NCBI GenBank assembly: GCA_965248135.1 | Contig: CBDFIN010000012.1 | Coordinates: 2,108,001-2,172,000, forward strand | From: SZUA-100 sp965248135 | GTDB taxonomy: Bacteria > Pseudomonadota > Alphaproteobacteria > Rhizobiales > Rhizobiaceae | Direction: 5' to 3' | Length of the DNA stretch: 64,000 bases | Shown here: positions 25,592 through 35,300 of the stretch, one piece after another | Layout of the letters: each line of letters starts with the position of its first letter | Position numbering within the stretch: the stretch's first letter is position 1 | Position numbers and translations under genes: made by a program | The notes under the pieces: model-generated | Told to the model about the DNA's origin: nothing | Database searches by the model: none | The model's input: only the letters and a program-made list of their open reading frames with translations

Positions 25592-28030
25592 TTATCGCTG
25601 AAACAGATTGAAATCATCCGGGTTTTGGCTGTAACCAACATCACCCACCGTTCTGAAGCCAAGTCGCAATGATATTGTGCGACCGGAAACCTCATTGGAG
25701 TAGCGCCTGCGGTTTTCAGAAAACGTCAACGACATGGAAAAACACTCATCATCATAGGAGATACCGAAGGAATCGTTTATCAGCGAGTTGTTTCTGATAT
25801 CATAATGAGCACTGCCAAATATCCGCCAGTAATCACCAAGCCTTAACGAGCCCGAAGCAGTGGCCTGTTCACGCTTATCTACAAAACCATAATCCGGTTG
25901 GGAGTCTATAAAGGCATAACCGGCGGACAGTGAAAACCGGCGGTGGGTGAAACTGGCGGATGCCTCAAGCCGGCGTGTAGCAAAGTCCTTTTCATCAAAG
26001 CGCCCGCGCGTTTCAAAATAGAGCCCGAAATTGGTTTTCAAACCGAGCATGGCAACATAGTCAGAAGCGTCTGTTTCCAATCCTGATTCCTCACCGGCAT
26101 TGACCACGTCGTTCTCACGGGCGTAAGGGTTGGTCCCGGCCAAATGGAAGGACTGTCCGGCGAGCGCACTGATTATAGTGCCATTGTCAAATACACCGGA
26201 ATAGCGCAAACCGAGATTGGCACGAACACCGCCTTCAAGCCGGTCATAACCGGAAAACTTGTTGCGCTCGAAAAGATTTGACGTATCGAACACCAGGCTT
26301 TGTGCGTCTTCGTTGGGAAGAGTTGCTACTGAAGCCGAATTCGGCCGTACAAATATCTGGGCAATGGGTTCGAAAATGTGGCTACCACCTGGATGGGTGG
26401 CCAATATCGGCCAGCGGTATTCCAGTCCGATTGTCGGCATGGCGCGGAATTCATTTGCATTGATGACGGGCGCTGTGCTCTCACCATCGGGTCGAATGAA
26501 AAAGGCGTTACCCTCGAAAGAAAGTGATGGCGTAAATGCCATACCGCTCGATGTGGTGAGCGTGCGTTTCCATTCAACATCAAGGCTGGCCCGGGTCAAT
26601 CCACCATCGATGCCGTGAAAACGGATGTCATCGCTGGCTGGTGTCACCGCATTGGGGTCGGTGCGTGTGATGCTGAAGGCATTGACATTCCAGGCCAATT
26701 GGCCGCCCAAAACCGGCTCTGATTTGACGTAGTTATAGTCAAGCACCGGATGGACCTGCGCCTGCTGATCTTGCTTGCTGAGTCTCGGCCCATGCCCGGT
26801 GGGCGGACAAACGGCGGTTGCTGGACCGCAACCCACATACGGTGCCTGCACGAGGAATTGATAGGCGCTCAAATCAAAATAACTGCGATCATGCATCCCG
26901 CGCAGGTAAATCTCATTGTCGATAAACTGGTTGGAGTAGCTGGGAATCTTGTAAGTCTGCGAGAAAGTCCTGTCACTTTGCAGCATTACGTCCCAGCCAA
27001 ATGTCCAGCGCGGATTAATATAAAAAGCGCCAGTCGTTGCCAACATGCCCCGTTCGGTTGCCTCTGAATCTGGCGTGGCGGCGAACATGGGGGAATTATT
27101 CTGGTTAATGAACAAGGAGGGATCATCCTGGTCAATGCCAGCCGCCCTGATATTGTAATAGCCGTTATCAAGTTGATGCCGCCACTCAATAGCCGTTAAG
27201 AATCCTTGCTTTGAATACCAGGTCTCACTAATCGTGAGATCATGACTGGGTCCGGTCACCAAAAAATAGGGTACCGTTATGCCGTCACCCAATTTTTCGC
27301 TATAGCTGAACTGAGGCCGCAGAAATCCGCTCTTGCGTTTTACCGAAGGGTCAGCGTGGCGAAACCATGGCAAATAGGCGATTGGCAGACCGAAGAGTTC
27401 GAACCGCGCATGGCGGTAGGTGATGGTCTTTTCAACGCCATCAAGAATAACAGTTTTGGCCTTGATTTGCCAAAATGGTGGTTTATCAGGATTGTCCTTG
27501 CAAGCTTTGCAGGCGGTATAGACGCCATGATTGAATACTGTTTTCTGCCCCGCAAACCGCTCGGCACTTTCTGACGCAATTCGAGTATCCAAAGGTGTTT
27601 CGACCCGCAGCGCATTGAGAAATCCATCACCAAAATCGTCGGTGATGTCGACTCTGTCGGCAAAAATCTTGTGCCCATTCGGCTCGATAATCTCGACATT
27701 GCCGGAGGCGACAATTCTCTTCGTCTTTTGATTGTAGGAAACCTTGTGAGCGACAAGATTGTAACCATCATAGTCAATCTGAACCGAGCCAGTAGCAGTG
27801 ACAACCTCGGCATCATTGTCGTAGATCAATTGATCCGCCTGCAGCAGCATTTGCGCGTCAGGATTGGAGTTCGGTTTGCCGAACACACTTCCTTCTGCAT
27901 CTTGGGCGTGAGCTTGATTTAGCATCACTTCGGCTCCAGCGCCAAATGCGGCCGCATAAACACAAGCTGCAAGAATTCCCTTATAAAGGGAATGCCGTGC
28001 CCACATCAGATACGCAAAACCGGGAGGCAT
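25592..28030 (-). CDS. lptD: LPS-assembly protein, outer-membrane translocon
   Basis: An 812-residue protein with a signal peptide ending near AHAQD. The N-terminal OstA/LptA-like jellyroll domain includes LLQADQLIYDNDAEVVTATG and VDITDDFGDGFLN. A long beta-barrel region follows with alternating aromatic strands such as YLPWFRHADPSVKRKSGFL, and it ends in LRLGFRT near the C-terminus. Cysteines in TACKACKD and in CGPATAVCPP may form disulfides. LptD with LptE inserts lipopolysaccharide into the outer leaflet. The start overlaps the lptG stop by one base (TAATG), coupling translation in lptF-lptG-lptD. Confidence 0.95.
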   Translation of the reverse strand: MPPGFAYLMWARHSLYKGILAACVYAAAFGAGAEVMLNQAHAQDAEGSVFGKPNSNPDAQMLLQADQLIYDNDAEVVTATGSVQIDYDGYNLVAHKVSYNQKTKRIVASGNVEIIEPNGHKIFADRVDITDDFGDGFLNALRVETPLDTRIASESAERFAGQKTVFNHGVYTACKACKDNPDKPPFWQIKAKTVILDGVEKTITYRHARFELFGLPIAYLPWFRHADPSVKRKSGFLRPQFSYSEKLGDGITVPYFLVTGPSHDLTISETWYSKQGFLTAIEWRHQLDNGYYNIRAAGIDQDDPSLFINQNNSPMFAATPDSEATERGMLATTGAFYINPRWTFGWDVMLQSDRTFSQTYKIPSYSNQFIDNEIYLRGMHDRSYFDLSAYQFLVQAPYVGCGPATAVCPPTGHGPRLSKQDQQAQVHPVLDYNYVKSEPVLGGQLAWNVNAFSITRTDPNAVTPASDDIRFHGIDGGLTRASLDVEWKRTLTTSSGMAFTPSLSFEGNAFFIRPDGESTAPVINANEFRAMPTIGLEYRWPILATHPGGSHIFEPIAQIFVRPNSASVATLPNEDAQSLVFDTSNLFERNKFSGYDRLEGGVRANLGLRYSGVFDNGTIISALAGQSFHLAGTNPYARENDVVNAGEESGLETDASDYVAMLGLKTNFGLYFETRGRFDEKDFATRRLEASASFTHRRFSLSAGYAFIDSQPDYGFVDKREQATASGSLRLGDYWRIFGSAHYDIRNNSLINDSFGISYDDECFSMSLTFSENRRRYSNEVSGRTISLRLGFRTVGDVGYSQNPDDFNLFQR

Positions 28031-29139
28031 TATCCGTCCTCCTGATGCAAAAGTATTGTCACACTAATCAAAGCCGCTACTGTTGGAGGATACCACGCCG
28101 CCAGCCATGGCGGTACGATTCCATTCTTGCCAAAACCAATTACCAATTCTGTAACGACATAAAGCACGAAGCCGGCAAGGATTCCAGTCAAAACAATCTT
28201 ACTGTTTTGGCCGAAGCGTACAAATCGCAAGGAAACCGTGCCGGCAATGAATACCATCGCCACAAAAAACAGGGGTCGGGCAAAAAGTGATTGAAATTGC
28301 ATGCGAAAATTGTTGGATATTTTCCCCGCCGATTCGGTTTGTTCGATCTTTGTTAACAATTGCCAAAACGATAGATCCTCCGGTCTGGTAGAGACGCCGT
28401 CTAGCTGGCCTGCGGTTAGATTGGTCTCTACCTGGTAGGTCTCTATTGGCAGTGATTTTTTACCCGATACTGTCACATTGACCTTGTGAAACGTCATTTG
28501 CGCGGATTTACCGTCTTGGGCTGCAATATAGCCAGCCCGATCGGCGTCAATGCGCTCTTTAAGGTATCCCGATTGTTCAAAGCGATAGGCCGTGACACCG
28601 TTGAGAACTGTACCCTTTTCACGCGAAATTGCCGCATGAATAATCATGTCGCCCTTGTTACTGGATTGGCGGATCCACAAATTGCGGGATCTGTCGGTAT
28701 CGACATTGCCTCGGCCACCATAGACCCGCGCCTCAAGGTCTTTGCCATAGCGGGCTGCTGACAAGGCCAGAGGATTAAATAACAACGCTGAAAACAGTCC
28801 AACGGCAATTGCCGATATGGCGGCGGGCCAGATAAACTGCCACACCGATACCCCGGCCGCGCGTGCGACAACCAGTTCCATCTTCCGATTCAGCAGAATT
28901 AGCGTCCCGATACAGCCGAACAATACGGCGAATGGGAGAACTCTTTCAGCAAATCCCGGCGTTTTTGCCAACGATATTATCAGGAAGTCGGCAAATGGCA
29001 CGTCTGGATGGCGCGACATGCGCCGGGCCTGATCGGTCAAGTCTACCGCAATGATAAGAAAAGAGATCAACAGGAAAATGAGAAATATGTTCTTTAAGAA
29101 CAATTTCGCGAAATAGAATCCAAGGGTGCGACCGATCAT
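28030..29139 (-). CDS. lptG: LPS export ABC transporter permease LptG
   Basis: A 369-residue inner-membrane protein of the YjgP/YjgQ family: hydrophobic helices at the N-terminus (FYFAKLFLKNIFLIFLLIS), a periplasmic beta-jellyroll domain in the middle (about residues 125-260) and three more helices at the C-terminus. With LptF and the ATPase LptB it extracts lipopolysaccharide from the inner membrane. It is the second of the two permease genes, overlapping lptF by four bases; the ATPase gene is not in the window. LptF and LptG are alike, so assignment between the two rests on gene order. Confidence 0.93.
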   Translation of the reverse strand: MIGRTLGFYFAKLFLKNIFLIFLLISFLIIAVDLTDQARRMSRHPDVPFADFLIISLAKTPGFAERVLPFAVLFGCIGTLILLNRKMELVVARAAGVSVWQFIWPAAISAIAVGLFSALLFNPLALSAARYGKDLEARVYGGRGNVDTDRSRNLWIRQSSNKGDMIIHAAISREKGTVLNGVTAYRFEQSGYLKERIDADRAGYIAAQDGKSAQMTFHKVNVTVSGKKSLPIETYQVETNLTAGQLDGVSTRPEDLSFWQLLTKIEQTESAGKISNNFRMQFQSLFARPLFFVAMVFIAGTVSLRFVRFGQNSKIVLTGILAGFVLYVVTELVIGFGKNGIVPPWLAAWYPPTVAALISVTILLHQEDG

Positions 29140-30347
29140 GACACCGCCTTCTGCTCACCTCGACGAAAGTTGATGTAGCGGCGGCGCCAATGATGATAAC
29201 GGGCCTCAGCCCACAATTGCAGTCCATCAAGCCAGTGTTGGACAAAACCAGGCAGGGCCATTTGTTTGCCAGTCATCAGATAAACGGTGGGGACTACCAG
29301 ACCTGTGAGCGGGAGGATGTATATCAAGGCGATAGAGTCCGGATTGTTGCGTGAAGCATTGATCACGACGATGCTCAGGCCACGCAATATAGCACATATC
29401 ATAAAGGCCGCCGAAATGGCGATAGTATAGCTTTGCCTGGTTGAGCGCGCGCGCCCTGAGATAGCCAAAACAATGAGGACAAAGGCGAAAGGGTAAAGAC
29501 CGGCAGTCAGCCTGTTATGGGCTTCCGCTCTCAGCGCACCTGGTCTTTTTTTGTAGTAATAGGAATTAGGATCAGGATTGAACAGTTCGTTTGTTGCTAA
29601 TTCCTCAAGGCTGCTTCCGCCAGAGCCACCGCCGGAAAAGCTTGAAAGATCAAAGGCGTAAGATTCGAATTTGACAACAGATATGTTGTCGTCCTGCCGT
29701 TTTGCGCGTTGAATTTCACCTTCCCGCAGAAGCAAAAACGCGTTGCCTTTCTGTTTGACAATATCACCTTCTCGCGCCAGGTAGGTGAAGGTTTCATCCT
29801 TGTTTCGTTCGTCCAGCACAAACACGCCCTTAAGCACACCACCCGACGCCCTTTGGTTTATGTGGAAAGTGATGTTGTCCCCGATTTTGTTAAATTCGCC
29901 CTCCTTGATGATCACCGAAACCAGATCGGAACGCACTTGAGTGACAAAATTTCGGAGCACGGCAAGGCTGGATGGTCCAAATTGCAAGGCGATCACCATA
30001 ACAGCGATTGCGATTAATCCGCTCAACACCAATAGTGGCCGCAACACAATAGACTGCGAAGCGCCCGAGGCATTAATAACCACCAGTTCACTATCATTGT
30101 TCATGCCGTTGATGCAGTTCATCACCCCCAACAACAACCCTACCGGCAAGATGACTGACACTAGTGTTGGCACTCCAAGTGTAGTCATATAAAGATAGAG
30201 AAAAACGCTTTGACCCTTTGACGTAATTAAATCGACACCCTGGAACGCTTTGACCACCCAGACAATCGCCGTCAGCGACAAGGTCGCCGTGAGAGTGGCA
30301 AAAAAGGCTCGGCGAAAGATATAACGCTCTAACAGCTTCGGTGTCAT
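29136..30347 (-). CDS. lptF: LPS export ABC transporter permease LptF
   Basis: A 403-residue YjgP/YjgQ family permease, first gene of lptF-lptG-lptD. It begins LLERYIFRRAFFATLTATL, a typical LptF opening. Transmembrane helices flank a periplasmic domain (roughly residues 135-260) containing FHINQRASGGVLKGVFV, the strand pattern of the jellyroll. The last helices run through FVLIVLAISGRARS, and the tail after residue 375 is cytoplasmic and basic. Partner of LptG in lipopolysaccharide extraction. Its promoter lies in the spacer shared with pepA. Confidence 0.93.
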   Translation of the reverse strand: MTPKLLERYIFRRAFFATLTATLSLTAIVWVVKAFQGVDLITSKGQSVFLYLYMTTLGVPTLVSVILPVGLLLGVMNCINGMNNDSELVVINASGASQSIVLRPLLVLSGLIAIAVMVIALQFGPSSLAVLRNFVTQVRSDLVSVIIKEGEFNKIGDNITFHINQRASGGVLKGVFVLDERNKDETFTYLAREGDIVKQKGNAFLLLREGEIQRAKRQDDNISVVKFESYAFDLSSFSGGGSGGSSLEELATNELFNPDPNSYYYKKRPGALRAEAHNRLTAGLYPFAFVLIVLAISGRARSTRQSYTIAISAAFMICAILRGLSIVVINASRNNPDSIALIYILPLTGLVVPTVYLMTGKQMALPGFVQHWLDGLQLWAEARYHHWRRRYINFRRGEQKAVS

Positions 30348-30657
30348 GATTTGCCGGATTCCGTTCCAAATTCCTGTTCAATTCTTGATGCCATGTTTAT
30401 CGCCGCATAGCGATACATTATTGGCTTTCAATAAGCTGAATCAATGCTTCGATCATATGATCTAAACATACTCCATTTCTCCCAAAGCTCCAACCGGATC
30501 AGCGAGTGTAATGCACCGTTTTATTAAAGCCTTGTAATGGCAAAAAAACGGCAAAAATTCTTGGTTAACAAAATGCCAAGTCAACATTGCCATTTTCCAG
30601 CGATTGCTAAAATATGAGGGCTTACGTAGTTTACCTGACCCGTTGACCGGAGCGACC
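30348..30657. promoter_or_regulatory. Divergent promoter region for lptF and pepA
   Basis: A 310-base AT-rich spacer between the leftward lptFGD series and the rightward aminopeptidase gene. It must hold both promoters. I found no reading frame of substance, no long palindrome and no recognisable operator. Confidence 0.5.
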
Positions 30658-32136
30658 ATGGCGCAATTACCCAACCTTTCTTTCATCAATCTCAAACAGC
30701 CAGAAAAAGGCAATCTTGTGGTCCTGTGCAAGAGCGATCTGAAATTCGCTGTCTCAATCGATCCCGAGCTTGCAAAATTACTCAAGGCATCGGCCAAAAT
30801 TGCCGAATTTTCTGGCAAGGAAATGAAGACGTTAAGCCTCATATCTCCGGCAAGCGGCTACGACCGGATAATAATTGTCGGCATCAGTCAGGAGAACGGG
30901 TGGGAAGAATTTGACTGGCTGAAACTTGGCGGGACGATATTCAAGGCGGTTGAGGCGATTGCCAACATTACCGTGATGCTGGATTTACCGGGCGATGCGG
31001 AGGCGGTTGAAGCAGACCAGGCGGCAGATCTCGCCATGGGTATAAAACTTGCCGCCTACAGGTTCGATGCCTACAAATCCAAAGAAAAGAAGGAAAAACC
31101 GGCCTCAAGGATTAAGATAGCCACCATTGGTGCTGCGGCGGTGCGTCGCTCATGGAAAGAAAGAAGTGGTGTTGCCGATGGCGTCATTGTTGCCCGCGAT
31201 CTGGTTAACGAGCCTGGCAACATCCTGACCCCAAAAGAGTTTTCAAAGCGCATTGGCGGATTGGAAAAACTTGGTGTTAAAGTGGAGATACTCGATCAAG
31301 TCGCGATGAGAAAGCTTGGCATGCGGGCTCTTTTAGGCGTGGCGCAGGGCTCGCAACTGCCGCCGTTCATGGCGGTGATGCAATGGCATGGCGGCAAGAA
31401 GAAAGACCAACCGGTAGCCTTTGTCGGCAAGGGTGTGACCTTTGATACCGGTGGTATTTCGATCAAGCCGGCGGCGGGCATGGAAGACATGAAGGGTGAT
31501 ATGGGAGGGGCGGCGGCAGTTACCGGGCTAATGCATGCGCTTGCTGCTCGCAAGGCGCGCGCCAATGTGGTTGGCATTGTCGGTCTGGTGGAAAACGCAG
31601 TTGACGGCAAAGCCCAGCGGCCAGGCGATATCGTTAAGGCGATGTCCGGTAAAACAATTGAAGTGCTTAATACCGACGCCGAAGGCCGATTGGTGCTGGC
31701 CGATGCCCTGTGGTATTGTCAGGACCGTTTCAAACCGCAATTCATGATCAATCTGGCGACACTCACCGGTGCTATTCTGGTGGCGCTGGGCCATGAGCAT
31801 GCCGGTCTTTTCTGCAACGATAACTTGCTTGCCGAGAGACTTTTTCATGCCGGCCAATCAACCCGCGAACGGGTTTGGCGCATGCCGCTGGATGAAGCCT
31901 ATGACAAGCTGCTTGATTCAAAAAATGCCGATACCAAGAACATCGGCGGCCGGCTGGCCGGCTCAATCACCGCCGGGCAATTCCTGCAGAAATTCGTCAA
32001 CAATGTGCCTTGGGCGCATCTTGATGTCGCTGGCACCGCGATGGGCTCGCCCCAAACCGCGATCAACCGCTCGTGGGCATCGGGTTTCGGCGTCCGCCTG
32101 CTCGACCGGCTAGTTAGGGATCACTACGAGGGATAG
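30658..32136 (+). CDS. pepA: Leucyl aminopeptidase
   Basis: An M17 family cytosolic metallo-aminopeptidase of 492 residues. The C-terminal catalytic domain holds the two-metal centre: GKGVTFDTGGISIKPA with its lysine and aspartate, MKGDMGGAAAVTG, and the signature NTDAEGRLVLADAL. The N-terminal domain is more variable, as usual. I place the start at 30658; the frame is open from a TTG at 30604, but that extension has no family similarity. It is divergent from lptF, a gene order I know from related genomes. Confidence 0.95.
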   Translation: MAQLPNLSFINLKQPEKGNLVVLCKSDLKFAVSIDPELAKLLKASAKIAEFSGKEMKTLSLISPASGYDRIIIVGISQENGWEEFDWLKLGGTIFKAVEAIANITVMLDLPGDAEAVEADQAADLAMGIKLAAYRFDAYKSKEKKEKPASRIKIATIGAAAVRRSWKERSGVADGVIVARDLVNEPGNILTPKEFSKRIGGLEKLGVKVEILDQVAMRKLGMRALLGVAQGSQLPPFMAVMQWHGGKKKDQPVAFVGKGVTFDTGGISIKPAAGMEDMKGDMGGAAAVTGLMHALAARKARANVVGIVGLVENAVDGKAQRPGDIVKAMSGKTIEVLNTDAEGRLVLADALWYCQDRFKPQFMINLATLTGAILVALGHEHAGLFCNDNLLAERLFHAGQSTRERVWRMPLDEAYDKLLDSKNADTKNIGGRLAGSITAGQFLQKFVNNVPWAHLDVAGTAMGSPQTAINRSWASGFGVRLLDRLVRDHYEG

Positions 32137-32142
32137 GTCGCA

Positions 32143-32700
32143 ATGTCGTTATTTCCAAGCCTGCCGGACACCGCTCATTTGAAGGATGTGTTCCAGAAAT
32201 TTCCCAAAAACGTGCCGCCGCTGCTGGAGTTTCACGATCTTCTATTGCGTGGAGAAAGCCAGTTTTCGATCGGAGAACGCGAACTGATCGCGGCATATGT
32301 TTCCGGCCTCAATGCCTGCACCTTTTGTTTCGGGTCGCACAAAATCATTGCTTCAAAGTTTGGTATCGACGAAACGCTGATCGATGCATTGGTGGAAGAT
32401 ATTGATGCGGCACCGGTGGATGAAAAACTCAAACCGGTATTGCGCTATGTGGGCAAACTGACCACACTTCCTGCCCGTTTGACCAAGGCCGATGCCAAGG
32501 CTGTGTTCGATGTGGGCTGGAGCGAGGAGGCGCTCTATGACGCCGTGCAGGTTTGCGCAATTTTCAATTTCATGAACCGCATTATCGAGGGCACCGGTGT
32601 AACCTTCGATTACGCAAAAGATGCAGAGGCGGCAGAAGAATTGCGCCAGCGTAAAGACCATACCTATGGCGGTTTCGGCAAGAAAATCATCGGCGCGTAG
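32143..32700 (+). CDS. Carboxymuconolactone decarboxylase/AhpD-like peroxidase-related protein
   Basis: A 185-residue all-helical protein of the CMD/AhpD superfamily. The redox-type motif CTFCFGSH (C59, C62, H66) sits at the start of a helix following FSIGERELIAAYVSGLNA, the classic layout for alkylhydroperoxidase-like proteins. Downstream DAVQVCAIFNFMNRIIEG is another family block. Such proteins act as disulfide-based peroxide reductants; the donor here is unknown. It starts six bases after pepA and is probably co-transcribed. Confidence 0.83.
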   Translation: MSLFPSLPDTAHLKDVFQKFPKNVPPLLEFHDLLLRGESQFSIGERELIAAYVSGLNACTFCFGSHKIIASKFGIDETLIDALVEDIDAAPVDEKLKPVLRYVGKLTTLPARLTKADAKAVFDVGWSEEALYDAVQVCAIFNFMNRIIEGTGVTFDYAKDAEAAEELRQRKDHTYGGFGKKIIGA

Positions 32701-32758
32701 TTTTTCAACCAATGATAATTTTGTCGTCAAAAAGACACTTAACTGCGCGCCAACACCG

Positions 32759-33364
32759 CTATTCGCCACGGCCCCAGCGGGAGTTCTTGCCATCTTTAGC
32801 CAATCGCCGCCGGCGACTTCGCTTTAGTGCGGTTATTAAAAAGCCCAAGCCGCCGACTGCCATCATGACAGCACCGGCCATCAATAGCCGGCCATCATAG
32901 GTGGCAACGTTGGTCGTCAACTTCAATGACGCGGACCGCACGCTCAAGCTTTCGGGCTTAACCGGTTCGAGGGTAAATAAATATGCCTCCGCAGTGGCAA
33001 AATGCAACGGGGCCGCCGTTTGCCACAATTTTTGCACCGGTGGTCCGGCGGCGCCATCACCGACCGGCTGAAGTTGAAAATTCAATACCTCACGTGATGA
33101 AAATCCTGCCGGCCCGTTGATTTTCAGGGAAAAATCGGAAGACTGAGAAAGGCGTTCCGACGGCGCATCAACGCTCACCCCGATTTGCACGCCAACGGGA
33201 AACATCTCAGGCTCCAGTTGCACCTGAACGGGCTGCCAACTGCCGCCACGCTTATAAAAACTCATATCAGCCAGCCGCTGTCCGGTAAAATTTGACACAT
33301 ACATCGGATAGCCGATGCGCAAGGCCGAGCCAACAATCACCATCAGCAGAAAAAAGGTTCGCAA
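32759..33364 (-). CDS. Membrane-anchored protein of unknown function
   Basis: A 201-residue protein that I do not recognise. It begins with a hydrophobic signal-like segment (FFLLMVIVGSALRIGYPM), followed by a beta-rich exported region of about 145 residues. A transmembrane helix (LLMAGAVMMAVGGLGFLIT, about 160-180) and a very basic cytoplasmic tail (KRSRRRRLAKDGK) close it. The topology is thus an exported domain held by a C-terminal anchor. It is transcribed alone between the AhpD-like gene and the purine genes. No motif points to an enzyme. Confidence 0.65.
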   Translation of the reverse strand: MRTFFLLMVIVGSALRIGYPMYVSNFTGQRLADMSFYKRGGSWQPVQVQLEPEMFPVGVQIGVSVDAPSERLSQSSDFSLKINGPAGFSSREVLNFQLQPVGDGAAGPPVQKLWQTAAPLHFATAEAYLFTLEPVKPESLSVRSASLKLTTNVATYDGRLLMAGAVMMAVGGLGFLITALKRSRRRRLAKDGKNSRWGRGE

Positions 33365-33461
33365 GGGGTATTCTCCGCCTGTTCGGTTGTTCCTAAAACA
33401 TGTTCCCGATCTGGAATTAGGATAGCCTGTCTGTGGTTAGTCCGCCAAACTTGTGTCCAGG

Positions 33462-33587
33462 TCAGCTACGTGGATCGTTTTTATACAAGCGGTTGCTCCA
33501 TTCGCGCAAGGCCAGAGCGGCATGGATATAGGGGTTCTCGATATCGCCAAAATCGATGGAATTGAGATCAAATTGTGCGGTTTCCAT
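33462..33587 (-). CDS. Possible small protein after purN
   Basis: A 41-codon frame whose ATG lies two bases after the purN stop (TGACAATG), so it would be translated by reinitiation. The product is acidic at first (METAQFDLNSIDFGDIENPY) and then helical (HAALALREWSNRLYK). There is no signal peptide. It is too short to recognise, but the composition looks coding and the spacing to purN is typical of a coupled gene. About 97 further bases to the next gene hold nothing recognisable. Confidence 0.35.
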   Translation of the reverse strand: METAQFDLNSIDFGDIENPYIHAALALREWSNRLYKNDPRS

Positions 33588-33589
33588 TG

Positions 33590-34174
33590 TCAAACTTCGC
33601 CCCGCGCCACCTTCGCCAAAGCGCCCGGATAGAGACGATGCTCCTGTTCAAGCACCCGGGCGGCCAGGGTTTCTTCATTGTCATCAGCGAAAATCTCGAT
33701 CTTTGCCTGTGCGACAACCGGTCCGGCATCAAGTTCCCGGGTAACAAAATGCACCGTGCAACCGTGCTCGCTTACGCCAGCTTCGATTGCCCTTTGATGA
33801 GTATTAAGACCCGGAAATTCGGGCAACAGGCTGGGGTGAATATTGAGCATTCTGCGCTGCCATTTATTGGTAAAACCGGCGGTGAGAATGCGCATATAGC
33901 CGGCCAGACACACCAGTTGGATGCGATAATCGAGCAATGCTTGATGTATCGCATCCTCATGGGCAGAACGGCTGGTAAAACCGGCCCGCTCGATTGCCAT
34001 AGCAGAAATATCATGTTCGTGCGCCCACACCAGACCACCAGCGTCGTTTTGATCGGAAATCACCAGTGAAATTTCGGCCGGATAGTCCGGATCGGCGGCC
34101 GCCGTAACCAACGCCATCATGTTGGAGCCGCGGCCTGAAATAAGGACGGCAACGCGTTTTTTATCGCCGCTCAC
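33590..34174 (-). CDS. purN: Phosphoribosylglycinamide formyltransferase
   Basis: Third step of purine synthesis: 10-formyl-tetrahydrofolate-dependent formylation of GAR. About 194 residues. Visible are VAVLISGRGSNMMAL (phosphate-binding loop), LAGYMRILTAGF, NIHPSLLPEFPG with the catalytic asparagine-histidine pair, and HFVTRELDAGPVVAQ with the catalytic aspartate. The GTG at 34174 has GGAG about nine bases before it and overlaps the purM end by 14 bases; a TTG at 34189 is the alternative start. Co-transcribed with purM. Confidence 0.95.
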   Translation of the reverse strand: MSGDKKRVAVLISGRGSNMMALVTAAADPDYPAEISLVISDQNDAGGLVWAHEHDISAMAIERAGFTSRSAHEDAIHQALLDYRIQLVCLAGYMRILTAGFTNKWQRRMLNIHPSLLPEFPGLNTHQRAIEAGVSEHGCTVHFVTRELDAGPVVAQAKIEIFADDNEETLAARVLEQEHRLYPGALAKVARGEV

Positions 34175-35249
34175 CGGACCAGTCTCCAAGATTGAGCTTG
34201 CCGGTATATTCTACCGCCTTCTTGCTGCGTGGTGTAAGCTGGCCGAGCCGCGTCACCTTTTCACCGGCAGCTTCAAGCGCAGTTGTCACGTTTTCTGTTT
34301 CTCCGGCGCCGGCGATGATAATCATGCCGATGCCGCAGTTGAAAGTGCGCAACATTTCGTCCTTGCCGACACCGCCGCAATGCGCCAGCCAGCTAAAAAC
34401 CGGTTGTGGTTCAAGGCGGGAAAGGTCGATCCTGGCGGCAAGACCGTCGGGCAACACGCGCGGAATATTTTCGGTAAAACCGCCACCGGTGATATGCGCC
34501 AGCGCCTTGATCGCGCGGGTGGATCTGATCGCCGCCAGCAATGGCTTTACATAGATACGGGTCGGGGTCAGCAGTGCCTCGGCCACGGTCTTTGATGGTT
34601 CAAAAGGTGCCTCATCGCGCCAGAAAAGTTGCTCCTTTTCGACAATCCTGCGAACCAGCGAAAATCCATTGGAATGAACGCCCGAAGATGAAAGTCCAAG
34701 CACAATATCGCCGGGCTCAAGGTCGCTGCGAGGCAATAACTGGTCCCGTTCAACGGCTCCAACCGAAAATCCGGCAAGATCATAGTCATTGCCCGAATAA
34801 AGCCCCGGCATTTCGGCCGTTTCGCCACCAATTAGCGCTGCACCCGCCATTTGGCAGCCGTCAGCGATGCCGGAAACGACACTTGTCGCCTCCACCACAT
34901 CGAGCTTTGCGGTGGCGAAATAGTCGAGAAAGAACAGCGGTTCGGCCCCTTGCACCACCAGATCATTGACACACATGGCGACCAGGTCGATGCCGATGGA
35001 GTGGTGCACACCGGATTCAATGGCGATTTTGAGCTTGGTGCCAGCCCCGTCATTAGCGGCGACCAGCACCGGGTCGCAAAATCCTGCCGCTTTGAGGTCG
35101 AACAAGCCGCCAAATCCGCCGAAACTGTTGTCGCTGCCGGGCCGCGCGGTCGATTTGATCAGTGGCTTGATGGCATCAACCAATGCATTGCCGGCGTCAA
35201 TATCGACACCCGCATCAGCATAGGTGAGGGATTTCTTACCTTTTGTCAT
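34161..35249 (-). CDS. purM: Phosphoribosylformylglycinamidine cyclo-ligase
   Basis: AIR synthetase, fifth step of purine synthesis: ATP-dependent ring closure of FGAM. A 362-residue protein of typical length with LTYADAGVDIDAGNALV at the N-terminus, DGAGTKLKIA for ATP/Mg binding, GIDLVAMCVNDLVVQGAEPLFF split over two blocks, LIGGETAEMPG and HITGGGFTENIPR. It reads into purN with a short overlap, a conserved arrangement. Confidence 0.96.
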   Translation of the reverse strand: MTKGKKSLTYADAGVDIDAGNALVDAIKPLIKSTARPGSDNSFGGFGGLFDLKAAGFCDPVLVAANDGAGTKLKIAIESGVHHSIGIDLVAMCVNDLVVQGAEPLFFLDYFATAKLDVVEATSVVSGIADGCQMAGAALIGGETAEMPGLYSGNDYDLAGFSVGAVERDQLLPRSDLEPGDIVLGLSSSGVHSNGFSLVRRIVEKEQLFWRDEAPFEPSKTVAEALLTPTRIYVKPLLAAIRSTRAIKALAHITGGGFTENIPRVLPDGLAARIDLSRLEPQPVFSWLAHCGGVGKDEMLRTFNCGIGMIIIAGAGETENVTTALEAAGEKVTRLGQLTPRSKKAVEYTGKLNLGDWSGERR

Positions 35250-35300
35250 GCCAAATTGAATAGCCCCGGTGACCGCGCCGCGCCAGTCAACCGGCGTCTC

